This document shows positions 17,861 through 25,780 of a DNA stretch of 64,000 nt, one piece after another. Made by a program: the position numbers and the translations under genes. The notes below the pieces were generated by a model. That model saw only the letters and a program-made list of their open reading frames with translations. It did no database searches and was not told the DNA's origin. Source of the DNA: Sphingobium scionense (lineage in GTDB: Bacteria > Pseudomonadota > Alphaproteobacteria > Sphingomonadales > Sphingomonadaceae); NCBI RefSeq assembly GCF_014197035.1, contig NZ_JACIEU010000010.1:1-64000 (forward strand), written 5' to 3'. The first letter of the stretch is position 1; every line of letters starts with the position of its first letter.

Positions 17861-17876
17861 TCAACACATCTGTTGA
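17861..17876. promoter_or_regulatory. Inverted repeat upstream of the BVMO gene, probable operator
   Basis: The 16-base TCAACACATCTGTTGA has perfect six-base arms around CATC. It is centred about 48 bases upstream of the BVMO start, within AT-rich sequence suited to a promoter. Its right half with flanks, CTGTTGAC, is also found in the operator of the TetR gene at 23371, so one regulator might read both. Confidence 0.5.
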
Positions 17877-18007
17877 CTTGCAATGGCGGAGCGTCGAGCG
17901 GGCGCTGTTAGCGCCGTGGCGATCCCTTGGCGGCCTTCCGAGGCCGCGGCGCGATCCGGTAACGGGCCGCAGCGAGAGAGGTAGTCAGGTGGTAAGCGGC
18001 GGCCCGA

Positions 18008-18163
18008 TCAGGCGGCGCGAGCCAACTTCTGTTCCTGGGCGACCGGGAAGGTCACGACATCGGCCGATGCGGGGGTAGCGGCGGGCGTCAGGCCGGCGAT
18101 GTAGCGCTCGGCGGTGACGACATCCCGGCGATAGGAAAAATAGAGCGCGATAAGCGAGAACAT
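18008..18163 (-). CDS. Small hypothetical protein, 51 residues
   Basis: The ATG at 18163 is preceded by AGAGG with seven bases between, and an ATG seven codons upstream lacks such a site. The product begins MFSLIALYFSYRRD, a short hydrophobic stretch followed by charged residues, and ends in an alanine-rich, basic tail. The hydrophobic part is short for a transmembrane helix. I do not recognise the family. It lies alone on the minus strand between the BVMO and SDR genes and has a perfect palindrome in its 5' leader. Confidence 0.5.
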   Translation of the reverse strand: MFSLIALYFSYRRDVVTAERYIAGLTPAATPASADVVTFPVAQEQKLARAA

Positions 18164-18185
18164 GATGAACCTCTGAATAGACATT

Positions 18186-18200
18186 TGCTGCGTCGCAGCA
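18186..18200. promoter_or_regulatory. Perfect palindrome in the leader of the small protein gene
   Basis: TGCTGCGTCGCAGCA has seven-base perfect arms about one central base. It lies 23 bases upstream of the small gene's start. It could be a protein-binding site or an RNA hairpin in the leader. Confidence 0.4.
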
Positions 18201-18315
18201 TCGAGGCTTATCTCGTCTTTCCGGGCTTTTTCGCAAATGCAAAGGCGCCAAGGCCAGTTGCACGAAACGACATGGACCGGTTGCGCGCCTTGCAACGGCA
18301 ACCGGCCCATGTCGA

Positions 18316-18987
18316 TCAGACCCGGCCGGTGACCGGGATTAGCACGCCGGTGATCGGCGTAGCAGCGGGCGACAGCAGGAAGGCGATCACTCCGCCCAGC
18401 GCCTCCGGCGAGACCCAGCGGCTGGCGTCCGCGTCGGGCATGTCGGCACGATTGGCCGGCGTGTCGATGATGCTCGGCAGCACCGCATTCACCCGCACGC
18501 CTGCATCCTTATATTCTTCGGCCAGCGCCTCGGTCAGGCGCGCGACACCCGCCTTGGACGCCGCATAGGCGCCCATGCCGGCCGCCGCCTTCACCGATGC
18601 CGCAGCCCCGATATTGACGATCGCGCCGCCGCCATCGCGCAACAGCGGCAACAGCGCGCGAGTCGCGATCAGCGTGGTACGGACATTCATGCCATAGAGC
18701 CGGTCCCATGTGGCGACCGATCCGCCCTCGACCGTTTCCCAGCTGAAACCGCCGGCGATATTGACCAGCGCATCCAACCCACCCAGCGCTTCGCCGATCT
18801 TGTCCGCCGCGCCGGCCACCGCCTGCTCGTCGGACAGGTCGACGCCGCCCAGCGCCAGGTCGACGCCATCGGTCGGCACATCGCCCAGGTCGATGCCCGC
18901 CACCGTCCAGCCCGCCGCGCGCAACACCTGCACCGTCGCCCGGCCCAGCGCACCGGCCGCGCCGGTTACCGCCACCACTCCCGCCAT
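18316..18987 (-). CDS. Short-chain dehydrogenase/reductase
   Basis: Three ATGs stand in a row; the third (18987) has the best spacing from AAAGGGG and is used here, giving 223 residues. The cofactor motif is TGAAGALG, the structural motif is NIAGG, and the active site is the Ser of GAAAS with AYAASK. At 223 residues it is short but complete for the family. It is 25 bases downstream of an aldehyde dehydrogenase and probably shares its transcript. It could oxidise an alcohol to the ketone or aldehyde used by its neighbours. The substrate is unknown. Confidence 0.85.
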   Translation of the reverse strand: MAGVVAVTGAAGALGRATVQVLRAAGWTVAGIDLGDVPTDGVDLALGGVDLSDEQAVAGAADKIGEALGGLDALVNIAGGFSWETVEGGSVATWDRLYGMNVRTTLIATRALLPLLRDGGGAIVNIGAAASVKAAAGMGAYAASKAGVARLTEALAEEYKDAGVRVNAVLPSIIDTPANRADMPDADASRWVSPEALGGVIAFLLSPAATPITGVLIPVTGRV

Positions 18988-19012
18988 CATCATCCCCTTT
19001 CGATGTCTTGCG

Positions 19013-20461
19013 TCAGATCCCGGCCATGCACAGATATTTGATCTCGACATAGTCCTCGATGCCATGGCGCGATCCTTCGCGGCCCATGCCCGATTCCTTG
19101 ATGCCGCCGAATGGCGCGACCTCGGTCGAAATGAGGCCGGTATTGATGCCGACCATGCCCACCTCCAGCGCCTCGCCCACGCGCCAGGCGCGCGACAGGT
19201 CGCGGGTGTAGAAATAGCCCGACAGGCCGACCTCGGTGGCGTTGGCCAGCGCGACCGCTTCCTCTTCCGTGTCGAACAGGAAGAGCGCGGCCAGTGGCCC
19301 GAACGTCTCCTCGTCAGCCAGCTTCATCTCCGGGGTGCAGCCGCTGATGATGGTCGGCTCGAAGAAGCTGTGGCCCAGCGCGTGACGATGCCCGCCGCTC
19401 ACCAGCGTGCCGCCCTTGGCCAGCGCGTCGGCGACATGTTCCTCGACCTTCTCGACCGCCTTCTCGTCGATCAACGGCCCCTGGGTCACGCCCGCCTCGG
19501 TGCCCGGCCCGACCTTCAGCTTGGCGACGGCGGCTTTCAGCTTCTCGGCAAAGGCCGGCGCGACGTCGCGCTGGACCAGGATGCGGTTGACGCACACGCA
19601 GGTCTGGCCGCTGTTGCGATATTTGGACGCGATCGCGCCTTCGACGGCGGCATCCAGATCAGCGTCGGCAAAGACGATGAAGGGCGCGTTGCCGCCCAGT
19701 TCCATCGACAGCTTCTTCATCGTCGGCGCGCATTGCGCCATCAGCGTCTTGCCCACCTCGGTCGATCCGGTGAAGCTCAGCTTGCGCACCAGCGGGTTGC
19801 CGGTCAGTTCCGCGCCGATCACCCGCGACGATCCGGTGACGACATTGAACACGCCCCTGGGCACGCCCGCGCGCTCCGCCAGCACGGCGAGCGCCAGCGC
19901 GGTCAGAGGCGTCTGGGTCGCGGGTTTCAGCACCATGGTGCAGCCCGCCGCCAGCGCCGGCGCCGCCTTGCGCGTGATCATCGCCGCCGGGAAATTCCAC
20001 GGCGTGATCGCCGCGACCACGCCGACCGGCTGCTTGATGACGACGATGCGGCTGTCGGCGCGATGGCTGGGAATGATCTCGCCATAGATGCGCTTGGCCT
20101 CTTCGCCGAACCATTCGATGAAGCTCGCGGCATAGGCGATCTCGCCCTTGGCCTCGGCCAGCGCCTTGCCCTGCTCGCGGGTCAGGATCATCGCCAGGTC
20201 ATCCTGATGCGCGATCAGCAGTTCGAACCAGCGGCGCAATATGCGCGAGCGTTCGCCCGCCGTCTTCGCCTTCCACTCTGGCAGCGCCGCCTCGGCCGCC
20301 TCGATCGCCGCACGCGTGCCCGCCTCGTCGATCGCGGGAATGCCGGCCAGCCGCTCGTCCGTCGCGGGATCGGTCACGTCGATGCTGGCGGTGCCGATCC
20401 ACTGGCCGTCGACATAGCATTGTTCGCGCAGCAGGCTGGGGTCGGCAAGGGCTATGGTCAT
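19013..20461 (-). CDS. Aldehyde dehydrogenase, succinate-semialdehyde dehydrogenase-like
   Basis: Starting at the ATG at 20461 with GAAGAAGG upstream, the protein has 482 residues, the normal length. Motifs are ITPWNFPAAM, SFTGSTEVGK, the Glu of MELGGNAPF, the nucleophilic Cys of RNSGQTCVCVN, and APFGGIKESGMGREG near the end. The Cys-Val-Cys at the active site and the KESGMGREGS tail are typical of GabD-type succinate-semialdehyde dehydrogenases. In this cluster it may act on another omega- or semialdehyde, so no gene symbol is given. The SDR follows 25 bases downstream. Confidence 0.9.
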   Translation of the reverse strand: MTIALADPSLLREQCYVDGQWIGTASIDVTDPATDERLAGIPAIDEAGTRAAIEAAEAALPEWKAKTAGERSRILRRWFELLIAHQDDLAMILTREQGKALAEAKGEIAYAASFIEWFGEEAKRIYGEIIPSHRADSRIVVIKQPVGVVAAITPWNFPAAMITRKAAPALAAGCTMVLKPATQTPLTALALAVLAERAGVPRGVFNVVTGSSRVIGAELTGNPLVRKLSFTGSTEVGKTLMAQCAPTMKKLSMELGGNAPFIVFADADLDAAVEGAIASKYRNSGQTCVCVNRILVQRDVAPAFAEKLKAAVAKLKVGPGTEAGVTQGPLIDEKAVEKVEEHVADALAKGGTLVSGGHRHALGHSFFEPTIISGCTPEMKLADEETFGPLAALFLFDTEEEAVALANATEVGLSGYFYTRDLSRAWRVGEALEVGMVGINTGLISTEVAPFGGIKESGMGREGSRHGIEDYVEIKYLCMAGI

Positions 20462-20624
20462 CGGATCACCTTCTTCGGCAGGATGCGGGGCTACAGGCGC
20501 AGGGCGCGCCCGTCGCTGCGTCAAACGCAGCATGGCCCCATTTCGATGCGAAGGTGGGATGCAGCGCAAGCGGCGTCAACGTGGACAGAATGTCCCCGCT
20601 CAAGGATCGACCCCGCGATGCGCG

Positions 20625-21173
20625 CTATTGGGGAATATGCGGCGCCCGTCGATTGACCAGCGGCCGCTGATAGGAGGGATCGCTCGCGCCCCGTGCCGGC
20701 GCGCCATTGGCATGCAGGTCCGGCACGTCGCCGAACGGCAGCGGCAGCGTCGGCACAATCCCGGACCATTCGATCATGTTGGTGCGCAGCGCGATCTTCC
20801 ACTGGCCATCGCGCCGTTCCAGCCGGTCGAGATAGCGGCCCCCGGCGATCCAGTTGCTCTCGTCCCGGTTGCGGCCGACGAACAGATAATAGGTTTCGGC
20901 ATGGGCGGCGTCGCCGTCGATATCGATCGTCATGTTGAGCAGATTATGATGCGTCGCCACCTGCCCGCCCTCATGCAGGGCGCTGGCCCAGGCATAAAGC
21001 GCATCGGGGGCGCCGACGAAGCTGCCCGCCGCGACCGTGGCGTCATTATGAAAGGCCGACAGGAACAGGCTGCGGTCGAACCGGTCCATGCCCCGGCTGA
21101 ACCGGGTCAGGCAGTCGACGATGTCCTGTCGGTCGAGCAGCGCGTCCATCCGCGCCTGGCGATCCGCGTCCAT
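20625..21173 (-). CDS. SnoaL_4 (LinA/BaiE-fold) protein, first of a pair
   Basis: This 182-residue protein starts at 21173, one base after the upstream SDR stop. It has the SnoaL_4 layout: helix LLDRQDIVDCLTRFSRGMDRFD, a central ATHHNLLN strand, and GGRYLDRLERRDGQWKI. Asp30 and His76 fall where the catalytic Asp-His pair of the dehydrochlorinase LinA lies, by my alignment from memory. The fold also includes BaiE steroid dehydratase. It may therefore eliminate water or a leaving group, or isomerise. A paralogue of similar length lies on the other side of the adjoining SDR. Confidence 0.82.
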   Translation of the reverse strand: MDADRQARMDALLDRQDIVDCLTRFSRGMDRFDRSLFLSAFHNDATVAAGSFVGAPDALYAWASALHEGGQVATHHNLLNMTIDIDGDAAHAETYYLFVGRNRDESNWIAGGRYLDRLERRDGQWKIALRTNMIEWSGIVPTLPLPFGDVPDLHANGAPARGASDPSYQRPLVNRRAPHIPQ

Positions 21174-21174
21174 C

Positions 21175-22053
21175 CTATGCCTCCGTCCGCGGCGCGATCG
21201 GTTGCCAGATCGGCGCCCCGCGCTCGGCCCGCAGCGACGGGATGGTCTTTCCGTCGACATCGGTGATGCCATAATCCTGTGCCACCTCCGCGGTGATGAA
21301 GGTGCCGCCGGACCGCGCCATGATCGCCGGATCAGCGAGCAGCGCGGCGATTACCCGGCCGGGAAATTCAGGCGAGCAGCCGACCAGCGGATTGGTCACG
21401 GTCAGCGCCGTCATCGCCGGATTGGCGGCAATATTGCGCTGCGCCCGCTCGGTCATGGTCAGCCCCTGCCATAGCGAGAGCGAGGCGACGCCATGGGGCT
21501 GCAACTCTACGCCCATATCCCGCGCCATCCGGTCGACCGCCGACTTGGCAGTGCCGAACACGACGCCATAGGTATAAGTCACGCCGACATAGCCCGATAT
21601 CGCAACGATCAGGCCTGATCCCTGCGGCACCATCATCTGCGCGGCATGGCGCGCGGCGACGAAGTTGGAGCGCACGCCGACATCGACCATGTCCCAGTTG
21701 GACAGCGGCTTTTCCCAGAAGCTGCCCGGCACAGTCAGATCCTCGGGGATCGCAAAGGCATTATTGACCAGCAGGTCGAGCCGCCCCTGTTCGCGCCGGA
21801 CCTGGTCGAACAGCGCGGCAACCTGCGCATCGTCGCCATGGTCGACCTGCACCGCAATGCCCCGGCCGCCGCGCGCATCGCATTGCGCCGCCGTCTCGCC
21901 GACCGTGCCCGGCAATTCATGGTCGCCCGCATTGACCGTGCGCCCGGTGACATAGACCGTCGCCCCCTGTTCGGCGAGCGCCAGCGCCATCCCCTTGCCG
22001 ATGCCCCGGCTCGCGCCGGTGACGATCGCAACCTTGCCGTCCAGCGGTTTCAT
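21175..22053 (-). CDS. SDR-family protein (DHRS1-like) with Phe in place of the catalytic Tyr
   Basis: This 292-residue protein has TGASRGIG (12-19) and NNAFAIPED, as in DHRS1-like SDRs. The expected YxxxK reads Phe-Gly-Thr-Ala-Lys (VVFGTAKSA). The reading is unambiguous in the DNA: the codon is TTC. The Ser of ISGYVGV and the Lys are present. Loss of the Tyr hydroxyl normally abolishes SDR redox activity, although nearby Tyr residues (TYTYGVV) might substitute. It lies between two SnoaL_4 genes in one transcript. Possible roles are a modified dehydrogenase, a lyase-like enzyme or a binding partner. Confidence 0.85.
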   Translation of the reverse strand: MKPLDGKVAIVTGASRGIGKGMALALAEQGATVYVTGRTVNAGDHELPGTVGETAAQCDARGGRGIAVQVDHGDDAQVAALFDQVRREQGRLDLLVNNAFAIPEDLTVPGSFWEKPLSNWDMVDVGVRSNFVAARHAAQMMVPQGSGLIVAISGYVGVTYTYGVVFGTAKSAVDRMARDMGVELQPHGVASLSLWQGLTMTERAQRNIAANPAMTALTVTNPLVGCSPEFPGRVIAALLADPAIMARSGGTFITAEVAQDYGITDVDGKTIPSLRAERGAPIWQPIAPRTEA

Positions 22054-22064
22054 GATCCTCTCCC

Positions 22065-22604
22065 TCAGTCGGTTGCGCGCGCGAAGAAGCGCACGCTATG
22101 ATCGCCGTTCGCGCGACCGGTGAAATGCGGCGCGCTGAAGGCCATGCCCATCACGCCTTGAGCCCAATCGGCCGATGCGCCGATATCCTGCACCCAGTCA
22201 TAGAGCATGGTGCGCCGCGCGATCCGCCACTGGCCCTCGCGCCGTTCGAAAATGTCGAGATAGCGGCCGCCGATCATGACGTCGCGCTGCGCATCGCCCA
22301 TGTCGATGCGATGGTAGGATTGTACCTGCGTCTCGACCCGCGCCGTGTCGCCCTCCAGAACGATGAAGCTCTGCCCCAGCAGATGCTGGGTGCACAGGAT
22401 CGCGTCGGCGCCGGGCACCACCCAGGCGAGATAGGCGTCGAAATCGCCGGCGAACACGCCATAGTCGGTGCTGCCATCGGCCCAGCAACTGGCCCGGATC
22501 AGGTCGGCGTCGCGCCGGTCCTCACCGCGCGCCAGTCGGGCAAGACAATCGCGGATCGCCTCCCGGTCCAGCATCGCCTGCAATGGCGTGGCACCATTCT
22601 CCAT
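22065..22604 (-). CDS. SnoaL_4 (LinA/BaiE-fold) protein, second of a pair
   Basis: This 179-residue protein starts at 22604 after a strong GGAAGGAGAGGG site. It shares the pattern of the gene at 20625: LDREAIRDCLARLARGEDRRD at the N-terminus, CTQHLLGQ in the middle and GGRYLDIFERREGQWRI near the C-terminus. Asp29 and His74 sit at the LinA-like dyad positions. The two copies are clearly diverged, which suggests different steps or substrates rather than recent duplication. It is the first gene of a three-gene unit with the SDR and the other SnoaL_4 protein. Confidence 0.82.
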   Translation of the reverse strand: MENGATPLQAMLDREAIRDCLARLARGEDRRDADLIRASCWADGSTDYGVFAGDFDAYLAWVVPGADAILCTQHLLGQSFIVLEGDTARVETQVQSYHRIDMGDAQRDVMIGGRYLDIFERREGQWRIARRTMLYDWVQDIGASADWAQGVMGMAFSAPHFTGRANGDHSVRFFARATD

Positions 22605-22618
22605 CCGGCCCTCTCCTT

Positions 22619-22636
22619 CCCGCCCGTCGCGGCGGG
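22619..22636. terminator. Hairpin between tetR and the SnoaL_4 gene
   Basis: CCCGCC at 22619-22624 pairs with GGCGGG at 22631-22636. It lies 3' of the minus-strand tetR gene and just 5' of the Shine-Dalgarno of the next gene. It may partly end the tetR transcript; no T-run follows. Confidence 0.35.
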
Positions 22637-22717
22637 CTGTCTGTCCATGGGCCGGTCATAGGCGCGCGCCATGGCGCATCGCTTGACCAATTCAGACAGG
22701 AAGGAAGCCGGGCGGCC

Positions 22718-23368
22718 TCAGCCGCGCGGGGCGAGGCCCGCAATCAGCAGATCGACCTGCGCCGCCGCAATCGCCTCGGCGCTCAGCGCGCCGGCGGGAT
22801 CGCGCCAGCGCGCCGCCCAGTTGAGCGCGCCGGCCAGGGTGAAACCGGCCAGCTTCACGTCGACCGGGGCGATCGACCCGTCCGCCACCGCGTCGGCGAT
22901 CAGCCCGCGCATGGCCAGATCGATGTCGCGCTTGCGCGACCGGAACAGGATCGCCCCTTCGGCCGACAGGCATTCGTCGCCCGTCCGCACCACGCAGGCG
23001 CCGAAATCATCCATGATCACCGCGCCATAGCGGCGCAGGAAATAGCCGAGCCGGGCCAAGCCATTGCCTTCGCCCGCGCGCGCCTCATCGGCCGCCGCGC
23101 GCAGCATCTCCAGGCCGCGGGTGACGCATTCGATCAGCACCTGCTCCTTGTTGCCCAGATAATGATAGATGGTCGGCTTGCTGATCCCCAGGCTCGCGGC
23201 GACATCATCCAGCGAGGTCGCATGAAAGCCGCGCGCATTGAACATGCGCACCGCCGCGCGCAGCACCGCCTCGCGCTTTTCCTCCCGCTCGCGCGCCTTT
23301 TCCTCCCGCGTGCGGAAGGGAGACGGGATCGCCACTGCGCTTTTCGCCGACACCTGCTGTTCCTCCAT
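22718..23368 (-). CDS. TetR-family transcriptional regulator
   Basis: The protein is 216 residues from the ATG at 23368; an upstream in-frame TTG would fall inside the operator. A basic, charged N-terminal arm (REEKAREREEKREAV) precedes the TetR helix-turn-helix (FHATSLDDVAASLGISKPTIYHYLGNK, about residues 48-74). A helical ligand-binding domain follows. It is divergent from the acyl-CoA dehydrogenase operon, and a perfect inverted repeat starts three bases upstream of its start codon. It is therefore likely an autoregulated repressor of the beta-oxidation operon, released by an acyl-CoA. The effector is unknown. Confidence 0.9.
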   Translation of the reverse strand: MEEQQVSAKSAVAIPSPFRTREEKAREREEKREAVLRAAVRMFNARGFHATSLDDVAASLGISKPTIYHYLGNKEQVLIECVTRGLEMLRAAADEARAGEGNGLARLGYFLRRYGAVIMDDFGACVVRTGDECLSAEGAILFRSRKRDIDLAMRGLIADAVADGSIAPVDVKLAGFTLAGALNWAARWRDPAGALSAEAIAAAQVDLLIAGLAPRG

Positions 23369-23370
23369 GC

Positions 23371-23399
23371 CGCCTGTTGACAAGAAATCGCAACAGGCG
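23371..23399. promoter_or_regulatory. Operator: 9-base inverted repeat in the tetR/acyl-CoA dehydrogenase gap
   Basis: CGCCTGTTG (23371-23379) and CAACAGGCG (23391-23399) are exact inverse complements separated by ACAAGAAATCG. The site lies between divergent start codons (23368 and 23437), exactly where a TetR-type autorepressor binds. Binding here would block both promoters. Confidence 0.75.
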
Positions 23400-23404
23400 C
23401 AACC

Positions 23405-23416
23405 TACTCATGAGTA
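23405..23416. promoter_or_regulatory. Perfect 12-base palindrome TACTCATGAGTA
   Basis: This palindrome lies six bases from the previous inverted repeat and 21 bases before the acyl-CoA dehydrogenase start. The flanks extend it imperfectly (CCTA on the left, ATAGG on the right). It may be a second operator or the binding site of another regulator. Confidence 0.5.
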
Positions 23417-23436
23417 TAGGAGAGACGCAAGGGTTT

Positions 23437-24561
23437 ATGCTGACCGAAATCCAGAGCGCGATTCGCGACACCGTCCGGGATTTCGCCCAGGCGACGATCC
23501 GCCCGCATTCGGCGCGGTTCGAGGCGGAGGGCGGCTACCCCCGCGCGCTGTTCGAAGAGATGGCGGGCCTTGGCCTCTGGGGCATGACCGCGCCCGAAGC
23601 CTATGGCGGCGCGGAGGCTGACTCGGTCTCCTATGCCCTCGCCCTGATGGAACTGGCCGCCGCCGACGGCGCCCTCTCCACCATCGTCTCGATCCAGAAT
23701 TCGATCCTCGTCTCCGGCCTGCTCAAGGACGGCAGCGAAGAGCAGAAGGCGCGCTTCCTACCCGAGCTGATCGGCGGCCGCACCATCGGCGCCTTCGCCC
23801 TCACCGAAAGCGATGCCGGCTCCGACGCGTCGGCCGTCCGCACCCGCGCGGTCAAGGTCGATGGCGGCTGGCGCATCACCGGCGCCAAGCAGTTCATCAC
23901 CTCGGGCAAGATCGGCGGGCTGGTGATGATCGTCGCCGTGACCGATCCCGACGCGGGCAAGAAGGGCCTGTCCGCCTTCATCGTGCCGACCGACCGGCCC
24001 GGCTATGCGGTCGACAAGGTCGAGCACAAAATGGGCCAGGGCGCTTCGGACACCTGCGCACTGCGGTTCGACGACATGTTCGTCGAGGATGATCTTCTGA
24101 TCGGCCAGCCAGGCCAGGGCTATCGCATCGCACTCGCCAATCTGGAGACTGGCCGCATCGGCATCGCCGCCCAGTGCGTCGGCATGGCGCAGGCGGCGCT
24201 GGAGATCGCCGTCGCTTATGCCAGGGACCGCAAGAGCTTCGGAAAAGCCATTATCGAGCATCAGGCGGTTGGCTTCCGCCTTGCCGATCTCGCCACCCGG
24301 CTGGAGGCGGCGCGCCAGCTCGTCCTGTCCGCGGCCGCGATGAAGGACAGCGGCCAGCCCGCCCTGACCCAGGCATCGATGGCCAAGCTGTTCGCCTCCG
24401 AAGCGGCCGAGGCGGTGGTATCCGGCGCGATGCAGACACTGGGTGGCTATGGCTATCTTGAAGAATTCGGAATCGCGAAAATCTACCGCGATGTCCGCGT
24501 GTGCCAGATTTACGAGGGCACGTCGGACATCCAGCGCATGGTCATTGCGCGCAGCCTTTGA
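23437..24561 (+). CDS. Acyl-CoA dehydrogenase
   Basis: The start at 23437 gives 374 residues beginning MLTEIQSAIRDTVRDFA, the usual N-terminus of the family; an ATG at 23411 would add nine residues and cover the palindrome. FAD and substrate motifs are FALTESDAGSDA and ITGAKQFITSG, and the catalytic Glu is at about residue 360 in YEGTSDIQRM. It introduces the 2,3-double bond into an acyl-CoA and passes electrons to ETF. It is the first gene of a six-gene plus-strand operon ending at 29501, and it is probably repressed by the divergent TetR. Confidence 0.93.
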   Translation: MLTEIQSAIRDTVRDFAQATIRPHSARFEAEGGYPRALFEEMAGLGLWGMTAPEAYGGAEADSVSYALALMELAAADGALSTIVSIQNSILVSGLLKDGSEEQKARFLPELIGGRTIGAFALTESDAGSDASAVRTRAVKVDGGWRITGAKQFITSGKIGGLVMIVAVTDPDAGKKGLSAFIVPTDRPGYAVDKVEHKMGQGASDTCALRFDDMFVEDDLLIGQPGQGYRIALANLETGRIGIAAQCVGMAQAALEIAVAYARDRKSFGKAIIEHQAVGFRLADLATRLEAARQLVLSAAAMKDSGQPALTQASMAKLFASEAAEAVVSGAMQTLGGYGYLEEFGIAKIYRDVRVCQIYEGTSDIQRMVIARSL

Positions 24562-24573
24562 AGGAGTATTTCG

Positions 24574-25758
24574 ATGCAGGACGATCCGGTAGTCATTGCG
24601 AGCTATGCCCGCACCCCCATGGGCGGGTTCCAGGGCGCGCTCTCGGCGGTCAAGGCGACCGATCTTGGCGCCACGGCGGTGAAGGCCGCAGTCGAGCGCG
24701 CCGGCGTCGCCACTGACGCCATCGATCGCATCTATATGGGCTGCGTGCTACCCGCCGGCCTTGGCCAGGCGCCCGCGCGCCAGGCGGCGCTCGGCGCGGG
24801 CCTCGGCCTCAATACCGAGGCCACGACCGTCAACAAGATGTGCGGTTCGGGCATGCAGGCGGCGATCATGGCGCATGAGGCGCTGGCATCGGGCGCGGCC
24901 GATATCGTCATCGCCGGCGGCATGGAAAGCATGACCAACGCCCCCTATGCCCTGCCCAAGCATCGTAGCGGCGCGCGCATCGGCCATGACCGCATCATCG
25001 ACACGATGATGATGGACGGCCTCGAAGACGCCTATGAACCCGGCAAGGCGATGGGTGTCTTCGCCGAAGAGGCGGTGCGCGACTATCAGTTCACCCGTAC
25101 CGACCAGGATGATTATGCCATCCGCTCGCTCGACCGCGCCAACGCGGCGATCGGCAGCGGCGCCTTCGTCCGTGAGATCACGCCCGTCACCGTTTCGGGC
25201 CGGGGCGGCGACACCGTCATCGATACCGACGAACAGCCCGGCAAGGCCCGGCCGGAAAAGATCCCCGGCCTCAAGCCCGCCTTCGTCAAGGATGGCACCA
25301 TTACCGCCGCCAACGCCTCGTCCATTTCGGACGGCGCCGCCGCGCTGGTGATGACCCGCCAGAGCGTCGCGGAAAAGCAGGGCATGAAGATTGTGGCGAA
25401 GGTCGTCGCCACCGCTGGCCATGCCCATGAACCCGCCAAGTTCACCACCGCGCCGGTGCCCGCGATGCGCAAGCTGCTGGCCAAGGCCGGCTGGTCGGTC
25501 GAGGATGTCGACCTGTTCGAGGTCAACGAAGCCTTTGCCGTGGTCGCGATGATCGCCGCCAAGGAGCTGGGCATCCCGGCCGACAAGCTCAACGTCAATG
25601 GCGGCGCTACCGCGCTCGGCCATCCGATCGGCGCATCGGGTGCGCGCATCGTCGCCACCCTGCTCGGCGCGCTGGAAACCCGCGGCCTCAAGCGCGGCGT
25701 CGCCAGCCTCTGCATCGGCGGCGGCGAAGCCACCGCCATGGCCGTCGAACTCGTATAA
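24574..25758 (+). CDS. Thiolase (acetyl-CoA C-acyltransferase)
   Basis: This 394-residue thiolase has the acyl-binding Cys90 in NKMCGSGMQA, the catalytic His in GGATALGHPIGASGAR and the second Cys in CIGGGEATA. The GGAGTATTTCG before the ATG is a good ribosome site. Biosynthetic or degradative use cannot be separated by sequence alone, but the operon is degradative. A second thiolase is three genes downstream and is clearly different, so each probably serves a different chain length or branch. Confidence 0.93.
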   Translation: MQDDPVVIASYARTPMGGFQGALSAVKATDLGATAVKAAVERAGVATDAIDRIYMGCVLPAGLGQAPARQAALGAGLGLNTEATTVNKMCGSGMQAAIMAHEALASGAADIVIAGGMESMTNAPYALPKHRSGARIGHDRIIDTMMMDGLEDAYEPGKAMGVFAEEAVRDYQFTRTDQDDYAIRSLDRANAAIGSGAFVREITPVTVSGRGGDTVIDTDEQPGKARPEKIPGLKPAFVKDGTITAANASSISDGAAALVMTRQSVAEKQGMKIVAKVVATAGHAHEPAKFTTAPVPAMRKLLAKAGWSVEDVDLFEVNEAFAVVAMIAAKELGIPADKLNVNGGATALGHPIGASGARIVATLLGALETRGLKRGVASLCIGGGEATAMAVELV

Positions 25759-25780
25759 TTCTGCCGGGAGAGGACAGATA

